From contig ML769986.1 in NCBI GenBank assembly GCA_009733575.1, forward strand, positions 1 through 27,580: a DNA stretch of 27,580 bases, given 5' to 3'. A program made the translations under genes and the position numbers. This stretch comes from Gymnopus androsaceus JB14. Its lineage: Eukaryota > Basidiomycota > Agaricomycetes > Agaricales > Omphalotaceae. The stretch's first letter is position 1. Every line of letters begins with the position of its first letter. Positions 19,361-27,580 of this stretch are shown piece by piece. A model generated the notes under the pieces. It was not told where the DNA came from. It searched no databases and saw nothing but the letters and a program-made list of their open reading frames with translations.

Positions 19361-20833
19361 TTAGGCACCGCCGGATGTTTTTCTTGATTGGACCTTCAAC
19401 ACTTTAGTGTCTTCAGATATGCTCGAACCCCCAGGTTTAGAGGTAGTAGACTGGGGCTTTGGCTTCTGGAATTGCTCTGGATCAGCTGCCGCCAGAAAGC
19501 TGAGCCTGAATTACAAAATTAATATGATTATTGATCAAGAAAGAGGACAGATAATTACAGCGCCCAATTCTCTGCGTTAGCCTGCTTTTTATTGCTGTTT
19601 TCAAGGTTTTTGCAGCTATCAAGAGGGATATTTTCAATGAGTATTGTGGAATGACTTTGTCAATAATGAAGATAAAAACACACTTTATAGGAGTGGTGGT
19701 GAAGTCCTCTAGATTGTCACCAAGATCAGTAGACTTTAGGAGTGCCAAGCTGCGCTGGGCTTCGTGAAGAATTGTCTACCAGTGTTAGAGCTGTACATAA
19801 GATCATCAAGAAACAGGCTCCAAAGGACAACTTACAGTACCTAGTAAAGAAAACTTCCATTAACACACAAATGATATGAATAATTTCAGGCTCACCAGGA
19901 TTCATCACAAAAGGAAAGTTGTACTCCATCAGCAAAACCTGGGTGGTCCCATAGTAAGGTCCCCATCTGTCCAGAACTGGACAGTTCTATGACTGCTATG
20001 GATTGTATTGGAGCTTCTGTACAGTGCTGTAGAGCAACTCATAGCAACTCATAGCAATCCATAGCAATCCATAGTTCACCCAGGTTTTGCTGATGTCCTT
20101 TCCGTCTTTCTCTGCCTGCTCATAATTTGCAAGATCTTTTGAGAATGAATCCTTTACCAGTAGAGTGTTGAAAAAGGGGGGACACAAAAAGATGTCCGAA
20201 GCGTATACTTTTCCCAAGTTCTTGTCTACTCTCTGGTGTGAAACTGTAACGGCAAGGGTGAATGTGCCATCTTTCTTTTTACACTTCAAAGTATCTCGAA
20301 AGCTTCCAGAAGGGCAGGAAAAGTATACTGATATGTCATTCTCGAGTCGTTCATGGACCCGGTCAAGTGGAACTCCAAGTGATTTTGAGACGGTGCGGAA
20401 GCACTTCTCGATGCCCTTCTTGAGATTTTCTTGAGAAACTAAAAAATGAGAGTCAATTACCATATGCTCAGACTTTCAAAGATTGCTTCACTTACTCTCT
20501 CCAAGTAGGGACACTACCACCTCAAACTGGTGGCTATCAGGATGGTCAAGAAGTTTTATTGCCTGATCAGCCTGCCACTTGGCGTGCTCGATTGCATGTC
20601 CAAGTTCAGTTGTTCTGCCAATATCTCTGGGCCCATAGCATATCTCATCATCCCTATTATGTGTAGTCGATGATTACCATCGAGCCTTTCTCCACACTGA
20701 ATTTTTTTGGATCAGGAACATGGACTTTGAGGGTCCTGGGATTTTCCCTGCGCCCCAGGGCTTCAGCAGGAAGTCCATAGGTGAAAAGGAAGCTGTTAAG
20801 GGATATAGCAGCAATGAACAGTAAAGCATGCAT
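19361..20833 (-). CDS. Secreted M35/aspzincin-like metallopeptidase homologue, 7 exons, probably inactive
   Basis: Exons 20496..20833, 20080..20438, 19896..19938, 19836..19840, 19684..19775, 19559..19615 and 19361..19505 give about 345 residues, with every junction in phase. A signal peptide (MHALLFIAAISLNSFLF) is followed by a mature part containing DDEICYGPRDIGRTTELG, CFRTVSKSLGVPLDRVHERL and an 'AKWQADQAI' helix. Near the C-terminus NPGTTILHEAQRS, then CKNL...QANAENWALLSFLA, has the layout of fungal M35/HRXXH-type zinc peptidases, which cleave proteins outside the cell. The second His of HExxH is Arg here (CGC), so catalysis is doubtful. Near 20661 the frame slips by one base between GSMVIIDY and NRDDEICYG; no splice site fixes it, so this is a mutation or a read error. 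Exon 4 is only 5 nt; intron 2 lies in an inserted inverted-repeat element. Family assignment is by motif, not search. Confidence 0.7.
19836..19840 (-). other. 5-nt micro-exon (GTACT)
   Basis: It is flanked by a 55-nt intron (GTGAGC...TTTACTAG, 19841..19895) and a 60-nt intron (GTAAGT...CTGGTAG, 19776..19835). It turns ...NPG| and |TILHEA into NPG-T-TILHEA in frame. Leaving it out breaks the frame before the zinc motif. Confidence 0.6.
19928..20094. mobile_element. 167-bp inverted-repeat element acting as an intron (introner-like)
   Basis: The two ends are perfect 18-bp inverted repeats, ATCAGCAAAACCTGGGTG and CACCCAGGTTTTGCTGAT. On the minus strand the gene reads GGA AAG GAC AT before it and AT GGAG TAC AAC after it; deleting the element with one AT leaves the frame intact (KDGKD-ME-YNFPF), as expected for insertion with an AT target duplication. 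The terminal repeats hold a donor (TGG|GTGAAC) and an acceptor (ACCCAG|GTTTTG) that would remove 141 nt (19939..20079) in phase 0 and leave only about eight extra residues. Inside are four 10-bp repeats (ATAGCAACTC-like, 20031..20075). Confidence 0.65.
20031..20075. repeat. 10-bp tandem repeat, 4 copies
   Basis: AGAGCAACTC, ATAGCAACTC, ATAGCAATCC and ATAGCAATCC follow one another directly, then ATAG. It lies within the inverted-repeat element described at 19928..20094. Confidence 0.85.
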
Positions 20834-20939
20834 GATGATGGAGGGATATAGGTGAGTTTCGAAGAGGATACCAATACTATTCGCCTGCCAATAAGTATGA
20901 CGGTATTTTTCATCGGAAAAAGAGGCCGGATCAGAGTGT

Positions 20940-21670
20940 AACCTACTTTATGTACTTAGTGGTTTGTGCGGCTTACAACCTACTTAAACATCATTAAATG
21001 TACTTTGTATGCTTACTTTGTGTCAACTAGGAGTTGATGCCGTACTTAGAAATACATCTGTGCGTACTGCTAATACCGAGTTATGTATTCATCTACTTCT
21101 GAGTACCAGTGAATCTTATTAGATTTTTCAAAAGATCGACTGATACTCATTAATGTTCAGTGATGTCACAGGCGCTTATGGTACTTAGACAAGTGGCCAC
21201 CCTATTGCAAGGTCCCACAAGGGAGCAGTCAGTGTTAGACCCGAGCCACTCGAGCCATTGTAGTATTGCTATTACTATTAGTAGTAGTAGTAGTAGTGTG
21301 CGAACTTTGCCAAAATCTTGCTGCAACTTCGATCTTGCAGCAAGATTTTGGCAAAGTTCTCACGGCCTTCCCAAGACCTTTGGCTTTGCAAAGGACCAAT
21401 AGTGCTTTAGAAGAAATCAGAAGTACATTTTTAAGTAGTTAGAAGTACTCAGAAGTACTCAGAAGTACTCAGCAGTACACTTTTAAGTAGTTATAAGTAC
21501 TCAGAAGTACTCAGAAGTACACTTGTAAGTAGTTAGAAGCAGGACTAACCACCAGTAAACTCAAGTAGTACTGAGAGATCTGTCAAAACTAATCACACAA
21601 AGTGAATACCAAGTACACAAGAGAAGTAATGATCATGCTTATGTACACACACAAAGTACAAAATATGTGC
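20940..21670. repeat. GTAC-rich repetitive region, likely a non-autonomous element
   Basis: GTACTT, AAGTAC or GTAC-centred motifs occur more than fifteen times. A 10-bp unit AGAAGTACTC is tandemly repeated at 21440..21470 and again near 21500, alternating with AAGTAGTTAGAAG-like spacers. A (TAG)n microsatellite is at 21279..21296, and a 25-bp hairpin at 21302..21359. No ORF is credible. Exact ends were not determined. Confidence 0.65.
21302..21359. repeat. Perfect 25-bp hairpin
   Basis: The arm 21302..21326 (GAACTTTGCCAAAATCTTGC and TGCAA) is exactly complementary to 21335..21359 with an 8-nt loop CTTCGATC. Outer GTG/CAC pairs extend it with one mismatch. Confidence 0.95.
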
Positions 21671-21784
21671 GAAAAGTATGTCCATCAAGCAGAAACAGCC
21701 AATTTTGACCAAGATGTACATTAAATGATGAAAAACGCTTTCATAAATAAGTATACTTGAGCTTTTCCAGGAGACTAGAGTGCC

Positions 21785-22450
21785 GGACTCTGGGGATCTT
21801 TGGAGTGTCGACCTGCCTTTTTAACTATAAACCATGATCAATAACTATTCGATGATCATTAATATTGCACTCGCACAACCCTATGCTTGGCTTCCCACCA
21901 TGGCGTTGTTGGCTCACTGCTCAGTGTTTAGAGAAGTGTTACGAATCCAAAGGAGGGACTCATCACGATAGCTAATGCCGCCATGACTCAGGTAGTATAG
22001 AATTTGGGTCTGCACCACGGTGTTTTTGGCTATTTCGGCCAGGAGATAGTATACGTCCAGCCTTGAATCGTGATTTGAAACATGGACCAGAGATTGCTAA
22101 GATCTTTCAATACTGGTTTCACTGACTCATGATTTTTAGGAGTTCAACGAATCTGTATTGAAAATGGTACTAGGACTTCCCGCTGCCAAATAATGATTCC
22201 AATTGAAGCACATTTTTGTAGTTTTCGCCTGAGAGACAAGCGCCAGAAGGCTCTGGGGATATTCTGATCTGGACTGTCGAGTCTCGAGTCGCCTTTTCAC
22301 TCTGAAACCATGAGTAATTATTCAAGGATCGTTACTGCGCACAACAATTTGTGCTTGCTATTGTGGCCGGGGGATAATATACCACAAGCCTTAAATCAAT
22401 ATTTAATTGTGATCGATTCGAAACATGCACCAGAGAGTGCTTACAGTAGT
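21785..22450. repeat. Diverged segmental duplication
   Basis: About 21785-22110 and 22245-22450 share the order CTCTGGGGAT, TGTCGA, AACCATGA, then GGCC.GG.GATA.TATAC, CAGCCTTGAATC-like, GATTTGAAACATGGACCAGAGA-like segments. The second copy is more compact. No gene seen here or in the rest of 20834-22614. Confidence 0.6.
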
Positions 22451-22614
22451 AGCCAGGCTCATATGTATCGATTCTGCAGTGGTGCCCCACAAGTGACCTA
22501 CAATGTGGCATGGCAGTAATGATAATCAAATCTTCACTGTGTCATTATTTTGCTTTTGCACAACCATCATCTAGCGTCGCTGCAAGTCCAAACTTCCTTT
22601 GCACAACCTTTGCA

Positions 22615-23337
22615 ATGGGAATACTTCATCTTTCTCCAGAAATTATCCTTGAGATCATCCATGGGTCTCAACTTCAGTTGTGTGAGCTTCATCAATTTGC
22701 TACTGTCATAACGACCTAGTTGCGTTTCCAGATGTGTACCTACACCCGAGATATTGCCTTGTCTGAACATCCGTTCTGGACTTCTGCTGAGCATGCTTCA
22801 TCTCTGGTTCCTCTTCCACCAGGACAGACCCTAGCAACGGTAGACCTCATACTTATGCCTCGATATTTTGCTAGGGCTGTTTTGTTGGTCCACCAGTTCC
22901 AGATTAAATCAGCCGTCCATCCAATCCAAATCACAGAGTTAGATAACCTTGATACACTGCCGGAACACAAATCACTGTGGCTTGGAGACATCAATGGCCC
23001 ATCTACAGTGTTGCATTTACTTCCCGGAGCACAGTCATTTTTACTGGGAATCAAGGGCACTCGCTTTGAGGGGGAGCTTGGAATTTATGATATCTGTGGA
23101 AAATTTCGCCATGTGTTTGACTTAAAAGGTTTCGATCTCATTTCCTTGGATTGGGACAGTGAGGATCATGGAGGTACTATAATCCTTGTGCTGCTGATTC
23201 GCAAACGGCAATTCTATGAAAAGAGGACCTCGGAAACTCCCCCCAAACGTTGTCCGGTCAAGTGCCCTGAAGTACGCTATGATTTTGAGCTCAAATCACA
23301 CCGCCGATCATTATACTTCAGCCTGGCTGAAGTATAA
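22615..23337 (+). pseudogene. F-box-like protein gene with in-frame TAG
   Basis: It starts MGILHLSPEIILEIIHGSQL, the usual opening of an F-box (LSPEIILEI, then a second hydrophobic helix), a domain that binds Skp1 in SCF ubiquitin ligases. A TAG at 22717 interrupts codon 35; the same frame then runs on open for over 200 codons, with HPFW at the expected F-box end and later segments typical of the beta-rich C-terminal part of mushroom F-box proteins (GDINGPSTVLHLLPGAQSFL, GELGIYDICGKFRHVFDL). A strong GTGAGC donor (22682) and TTTCCAG acceptor would remove the stop as a 50-nt intron, but the phases do not match by one base. So either the TAG is a nonsense mutation or a frameshift lies nearby. 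The stop codon is inside a 31-bp palindrome. Confidence 0.55.
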
Positions 23338-23339
23338 TG
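23309..23339. repeat. 31-bp palindrome over a stop codon
   Basis: CATTATACTTCAGCC, one T, then its exact complement GGCTGAAGTATAATG. It covers the last codons and stop of the F-box-like gene. Related pieces (TTTCAGCAGCC, CTGAAAGGC, TATATTTCAG) recur to about 23620, so it may be the edge of a small inserted element. Confidence 0.9.
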
Positions 23340-23979
23340 TGAAGTAATTAATTTCAGTACATAAGCGAAATGTATATTTTTGGTCAACTAGAGAAAATAT
23401 ATATTTCATTGCACAAACAAAATAGAAACTTTCGGACCATCTGAAGTGAGAACCATCAGCCAGGGTCCGAAATCTATTGTTTCGGACAGAAGTTGAAATG
23501 ATCACCTTCAACCGGACTGAAAGGCTACCTGAAAAGGTATATTTCAGAAGCCAGGCGAATCATTCCATTTCAGCAGCCTTTTCAGGGCAATGCTGAAATG
23601 ACAAATTTCATCTATATGGCGGCCTAGCGGCAGCGCAGCGTACACCGTAGCATACACTGAGGTGTCCAGCGGAGGCTTACATTGGATTCAAAATAGGTAG
23701 TATGTACATGCAATAAAAACTCAAACAATACATTCTACTCATAAGATATATAGTAATTGTCAGTTTCTGCGCCACGTCGACCTCGACAGGATACAATGCA
23801 TACATCCCTTTGATTCCATGTCGCGTTCAGTGCCTGATCTGCCACAATAGCTTTCCTAGATGAAGATGTTGTGAGAGATGATCAACTTTTTGCAACCAAA
23901 AACGCATACCTGAATAAACGGACATTGTAAACAGCAGCACTAATGTATACAGACCATGCATTCTTGTCCCTTGTTTAAC
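23338..23979. other. No gene; short TTTCAG/CTGAAA motifs
   Basis: Many copies of TTTCAG or CTGAAA in both orientations occupy 23338-23620. No ORF was accepted. The remainder, to the end of the truncated dehydrogenase, looks featureless. Confidence 0.35.
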
Positions 23980-24571
23980 AGTGTTGAACTGGCCGCTAAA
24001 CCACAGTCTGCCTGAACAAAACTCTCGCAACTGATGAAGCACCAATGATTCTGCCTCTGGGATGCCCACTAGCTCCATACTTATAACATAGGAATGGACC
24101 GCGTAGGTTTATTTGTTGTACTTTGTCCCACTCTTCGATGGCTTTAGCAAAAACGACCGTCAGTTCAGATTTCTGGTAGTAGGATGAATACGTACGCATC
24201 TCTATAATCGGTTTGTAAACACCGTTTATTGCTGCATTCGCGACCATCTATAAGTCATTGTCACTGACCAGTGCAGCTCACACGTCTGACATGAGACTCA
24301 CCACATCCAGACCACCTAGAGCCTTCGAGGAGGATTCCACCATTTCCTTCACCTCTATCTCCTGAGATACGTCCCCAGGAGCGACAAAAGATCCCCAGCC
24401 GCGCTTCTGATCGATAGTCCGAGCTACAGCTTCAAGTTGCTCTCTCTTGCTTGGTAGATCATTCAATGCCACTTTAAAACCATCAGAAGCAAGACGGATG
24501 GCGATGGCCTTGCCAATTCCTTGAGCGGCGCCAGTAACTAGAGCTACACCGAGAGATTTCGTGAGAGTCAT
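23980..24571 (-). pseudogene. Short-chain dehydrogenase/reductase (SDR), truncated
   Basis: Exon 1 24302..24571 begins MTLTKSLGVALVTGAAQGIG, with the Rossmann TGxxxGIG cofactor site, then LNDLPSKREQLE and APGDVSQE. A 54-nt intron (GTGAGT) joins LGGLDV to MVANAAING in exon 2 (24196..24247), giving the SDR NAG-type motif. A second intron (donor GTACGT, 54 nt) leads to exon 3 (from 24141), PIEEWDKVQQINLRGPFLCY and RGRIIGASSVA. SDRs oxidise or reduce alcohols and ketones with NAD(P). After GASSVA the frame is lost, and the catalytic YxxxK is not recoverable: the nearest match reads SVYISAA, without Lys. Families average 250 residues; only about 150 are here. It is therefore a 3'-truncated relic, though the upstream region keeps a TATATAT near 24646. 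Confidence 0.75.
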
Positions 24572-24969
24572 TCCAAGGCCAAAGTTGGGGAAAGGACGCC
24601 TAGATTTACATTTATACTCAGCAGTCCATGTCTGAATTGTGTCTCAATATATATGAGAGGCGCGGGAGTGGACCAAGACCACCTGAGTAGAAAATAAGTG
24701 TGTAGTACACGGCCAGTTCCTAGATAGCCAGCAATGGCGACAAGATGAAGATGTAGGTATGAGGTACGTGTATACTATTTTCAAATTACGAGTGTAACTT
24801 CGAAAGAAATGTGAGGCATAGATTGAATAGTTGAAATGTAGTAGAAAAGGTGCGATTAGTTAACGGACCACATACTTTGTCTTGAACGCAAACGCACCAA
24901 TGGAAGCAGTCCATTAAAGCTGTATTATTCGATAAGTTGGTGATATGATACTACTAGAGACGAGTTATT
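24572..24969. other. Intergenic
   Basis: The minus-strand promoter of the SDR relic should lie near 24600-24660 (TATATAT on the minus strand). Nothing else was seen. Confidence 0.3.
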
Positions 24970-25395
24970 ATGAGTACATGACATGGAAACATTTGAAGTA
25001 ACGCACCAAACAGACACTTCTGCTCGTCCCAATGACTATGATTACAAGCAGAGCAAAGACAGTTTGGTTGGTAGTACTGATGATAATCTTTGGGATTAGC
25101 AAAGGATGCAGAACAGACCTGGAACAAGAACGTAACGTACCAAAGATGTGCAAGAAAGTTCATCCAAAGCATTTGAATCGACCCCCAGCCTTAAACAGAA
25201 GTCCGAAACAAGCTTCCTGGAGATAGCGAGTAGATAATGATACAACAAGAGAAAGTGGTGGTATAGATGACGTTCATCTGCCACAATTGGTCGTGAGTCT
25301 TCAATAGGTAACTTGGGATATATATAACGTGGCCTAGGTGATCCTTTCCACCCGAGCAAAGCCACTTGTTCGACGGACTGCTTTCAACCATGCAA
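24970..25395 (-). other. Coding-like segments, gene model unresolved
   Basis: A minus-strand frame reads KQSVEQVALLGWKGSPRPRY, then KLPIEDSRPIVADERHLYHH and ISRKLVSDFCLRLGVDSNAL, ending near a GTACGT donor (about 25119). Downstream frames give either TNQTVFALLVIIVIG or a Cys/His-rich NCLCSACNHSHWDEQKC. It may be the 3' part of the 25477..25801 gene, but no in-phase link through 25395-25476 was found. Confidence 0.3.
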
Positions 25396-25476
25396 GTCAG
25401 TTAACATCTGCGTATTAAAAACCCCAGGAGGACTCACCTATACATGATGCAAGAGAGACAGACAGTGACACAAACC

Positions 25477-25801
25477 CTATGCGCTTGTATCCATTGCATG
25501 AGGATCCTCCTTTTGTGCTTTATTTAGAGCAACGCCAATCTGAAAGTTGGAAAAATGAATGTCGTATTGGTGGCATAGCTCGAAAGCAAAACTCACCTCG
25601 AACGAGAACTTCCATTTCGCATACTCTATATCAAAGGAAGAAATTTTTGTACCAGAATCCTAGTCGAATGTTGGTCAATCTCAATATCTACAAGTAAATA
25701 GAATGTAGAATGCCACTCACGAACTCATCTTGAAGGAGATACTTCAGATGTCTATAGGGATGGACCTTTTTGTGCGTTTTCACGGTTCTGGAAGGAGGCA
25801 T
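25477..25801 (-). CDS. Small uncharacterised gene, 3 exons
   Basis: Exons 25721..25801, 25597..25659 and 25477..25539, all in phase 0, with 61- and 57-nt introns that both use GTGAGT donors and pyrimidine-rich or CTAG acceptors. The product is 68 residues, beginning MPPSRTVKTHKKVHPYRHLK, basic at the start and acidic at the end. No domain recognised. The TAG stop may be real, or the gene may continue through further exons into 24970..25395. Confidence 0.45.
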
Positions 25802-25889
25802 TGGCTTGCAGCGATAAATTGTTGTGATAACCGTGGTAGTAAAAGGTTGAAGAAGAGAGGAAATAAAAAAATCATAGACGCGCGGCGGA

Positions 25890-26235
25890 CTTGAATGTCA
25901 TGAACTATCCCACCAGTCAAGCTATAATCTGGTTAACCATTCCTCTGCAGCAAGCCCGTGTACATTGCGACGAACTTGAACATCACACATCCAAGCGAAC
26001 TATCTCACCAGTAATCTGGTTGACCATTTCTTTCTGCAGCAAGCCTGTATACCGTGCGACAAACTGGAATGCCACACATCCAAGCGAACTATCCCACCAG
26101 TAATCTGGTTAACCATTCCTCTGCGGCAAGCCCGTATACAGTGCGACAAACTTGAATGTCGCATATCCAAACGAACTATCTCACCAATAATCTGGTTGAA
26201 CATTCCTCCGCAGCAAGCCCGTATACGCTGGGGCA
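25890..26235. repeat. Minisatellite, four copies of an 87-89-bp unit
   Basis: The landmark ATCTGGTT recurs at 25927, 26014, 26103 and 26190. Each unit has CTATC.CACCAGT, then ATCTGGTTAACCATTCCTCT, GCAGCAAGCCCGTATAC and GCGAC.AACTTGAA. Copies are about 80-90 percent alike by eye. Confidence 0.9.
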
Positions 26236-26430
26236 CAAACAACCCAAGTTTCCCCCATCATAAGCATTCAGAAGATTTCAAACGCACGTATTCAAGGAGC
26301 ATCTGGAATCGCAAAAGAACATCAAGCCATCCAATCTATTCCTCAAGCATCTCCCGGTTTCGAGGAGCATACTCATTCTCCAGTGACACTGGGCCCTGAG
26401 AAAGTACGGGAAGGCGGTGGGGACGTGTGA
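26210..26430 (+). CDS. Coding-like C-terminal exon
   Basis: Following the last minisatellite copy one frame reads GAQTTQVSPIISIQKISNAR, IQGASGIAKEHQAIQSIPQA and TLGPEKVREGGGDV, then TGA. Upstream the frame enters the repeat and meets stops. The piece is hydrophilic and could be a last exon or a fragment of an unknown gene. Confidence 0.3.
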
Positions 26431-26740
26431 AGTCCCGCCTCCGACTCGTTGACTCGATAATCATCACACGAAAGCGTACTCTTTCGCGCGATGTTTCCGA
26501 AAGATACAAAGTGCAACCAAAGAAGGAATGATGAATGGCAATTGAAACATACTGATTTCTTCTCTTTGACCATAATGTCTTGCAAAATCGAGACGTGCTG
26601 TGTAAGCCTGTAGAAAATTTTACAGCAAAGAGAGTCTCGAACCAACAATTGGAGCAACGATACGACTGCTCACTATGCGGAACATGTTTCCTTTGTGTTG
26701 GCTCGTATCATGAAGGCGTCCAGGAGGCAGGGAATCGAAT

Positions 26741-26953
26741 ATGGTTGCAAAATATAACTATAATATCAACATGGTGTCAACTTCAGCGCGCTTGGATTGG
26801 CCTATAGCTCCTCGAAATGCCCTGGAAAGCAACAGAGGGATCTACCAGAATAAAGGAAATGCTCATGGCCGCGCGCAGCCTGCAAAGAAAGCTCCTACCA
26901 AACCTCGAGAAAAGAAGATGACGTCCGAACGGTGGATTAATCGATATCTTTAA
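26741..26953 (+). CDS. Small basic ORF, 70 residues
   Basis: Starts MVAKYNYNINMVSTSARLDW and ends with a lysine/arginine-rich KKAPTKPREKKMTSERWINR. No introns or domain seen. A nuclear or ribosomal-type tail is possible but unproven. 26431-26740 shows nothing else of note. Confidence 0.25.
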   Translation: MVAKYNYNINMVSTSARLDWPIAPRNALESNRGIYQNKGNAHGRAQPAKKAPTKPREKKMTSERWINRYL

Positions 26954-27580
26954 GCAGCATTTAACACAATGATCAATGTTGAATCGAAGCAACTGCGAGT
27001 TCCTCTGGGACAGAGTAATCGAATCTTTTGCACCATGTCGGAAAGGAGACTGGTTCAATTTTGCTGCAATAGATTTGACCATATAAGATTACAGAGAGAC
27101 AATGACAGCAACAAAGCGAGGGATTTTCCTTTGCATTTCGGAAGATGACGATGGGATCGAGGGCCAGTGCGGGCACCAAAATTTTAACGTAGGTGTGTTT
27201 AACCGAACGGCGTTAAACCACACATTGCCTGTCTATCGCAATCCACCTCGAAAATGGTCAAACAGCCGTTAAACCAGGTTGAACAACGGCTCAACAGGCG
27301 CATTCAACCAATGTACTTTTCGCGTCTAACGCGATGTTGAAAAAATTCTTGAGATCCAGCAAGATTCGAATGGATAAAAAGATTTGGTGATAGTATTATA
27401 TTTTAACTAAGACACATGAGTCTTATAAACTGGGAGAATGTAAAATTCATGAAAAAAAGAAGGCTCACTGCGCAGAACTCTCACCCACTACCCTACGTGG
27501 TTCAAAACTGCCCTAATAATGCAATACCCATTCGCATTCAAATGCCCTGGCAGCGATAAAACACTTCTGGTAGACACTGC
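26954..27580. other. No confident gene; GTTAAAC/GTTTAAC motifs
   Basis: An inverted pair GTGTTTAAC...GTTAAACCAC lies at about 27193-27221, and further GTTAAAC or TTCAACC motifs follow to 27310. A short element end is possible. Overlapping minus-strand ORFs near 26783-27179 look like chance. Confidence 0.3.

Noticed and set aside
18860..19368. Overlapping ORFs on both strands near the TTCC microsatellite
   Set aside because: Four frames are open by chance in GC-richer non-coding DNA; none has protein-like features or splice structure.
19400..19450. tRNA-like GGTTCGA box
   Set aside because: The GGGGGTTCGAGC string on the minus strand lies in the coding tail of the peptidase-like gene, with no acceptor or anticodon stems around it.
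19996..20463. Unspliced 155-codon ORF as the true peptidase gene
   Set aside because: It ends inside the inverted-repeat element and would lose the zinc motif; the spliced seven-exon model restores conserved C-terminal motifs in phase.
25890..26235. CRISPR-like array
   Set aside because: The units are adjacent with no unique spacers; it is a minisatellite in a eukaryotic genome.

Overview
The window looks like nuclear DNA of a filamentous basidiomycete, most likely an Agaricomycete. The evidence is as follows. Genes can be rebuilt only by removing many short introns (about 47-86 nt, mostly GT-AG). There is a recognisable Plavaka-type (CMC superfamily) transposase relic. Other families present are typical of these fungi: an F-box-like gene, an M35/aspzincin-like secreted peptidase homologue, and an Agaricomycete-type protein with the C-terminal pattern AYAAVQ...FY..I...WW..QVFG. 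No bacterial operon, rRNA, convincing tRNA or CRISPR array was seen. The region is gene-poor, repeat-rich and full of broken genes, as in an accessory or subtelomere-like fungal segment; that last point is inference.

Layout. 1-3.5 kb: two small multi-pass membrane protein genes (378..1207 minus, 4 exons; 2998..3489 plus, 2 exons) flank a two-exon uncharacterised gene (1646..2403 minus). 3.5-5.5 kb: no gene; a mosaic of diverged repeats. 5.5-8.4 kb: weak ORFs, a 103-bp duplication, a well-supported four-exon coiled-coil gene (6942..7549 minus) with a GC-AG intron, a transportin HEAT-repeat fragment and a 20-bp minisatellite. 8.6-10.4 kb: an eight-exon gene with an acidic central tract, a second GC-AG intron and one apparent frameshift near its end. 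10.7-13.05 kb: the Plavaka transposase relic, with two frameshifts and three in-frame stops. 13.1-14.1 kb: an AT-rich stretch of unclear origin and a degenerate ORF. 14.6-17.24 kb: a Ser/Pro/Gln-rich pseudogene. 17.8-18.6 kb: small ORFs, one behind a good TATA box.

19.36-20.83 kb holds the most interesting locus: a secreted M35-like metallopeptidase homologue (minus strand) that can be rebuilt as seven exons. One exon is only 5 nt long. One intron lies inside a 167-bp inverted-repeat element that appears to have inserted into coding sequence and supplies its own splice sites, as an introner would. The HExxH second zinc ligand is replaced by Arg, and one apparent frameshift lies near the start.

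20.9-22.5 kb is dense in GTAC-containing repeats with a 25-bp perfect hairpin, followed by a diverged duplication. Then come an F-box-like gene with an in-frame TAG (22615..23337), a truncated short-chain dehydrogenase (23980..24571 minus), a small multi-exon gene (25477..25801 minus), an 87-bp minisatellite and weak ORFs to the end. I see no single pathway linking these genes. The shared themes are transposable elements, gene decay (several stops lie where Gln, Arg or Trp codons are expected, as C-to-T or G-to-A change would give) and unusual introns. All gene models are manual reconstructions without transcript support.
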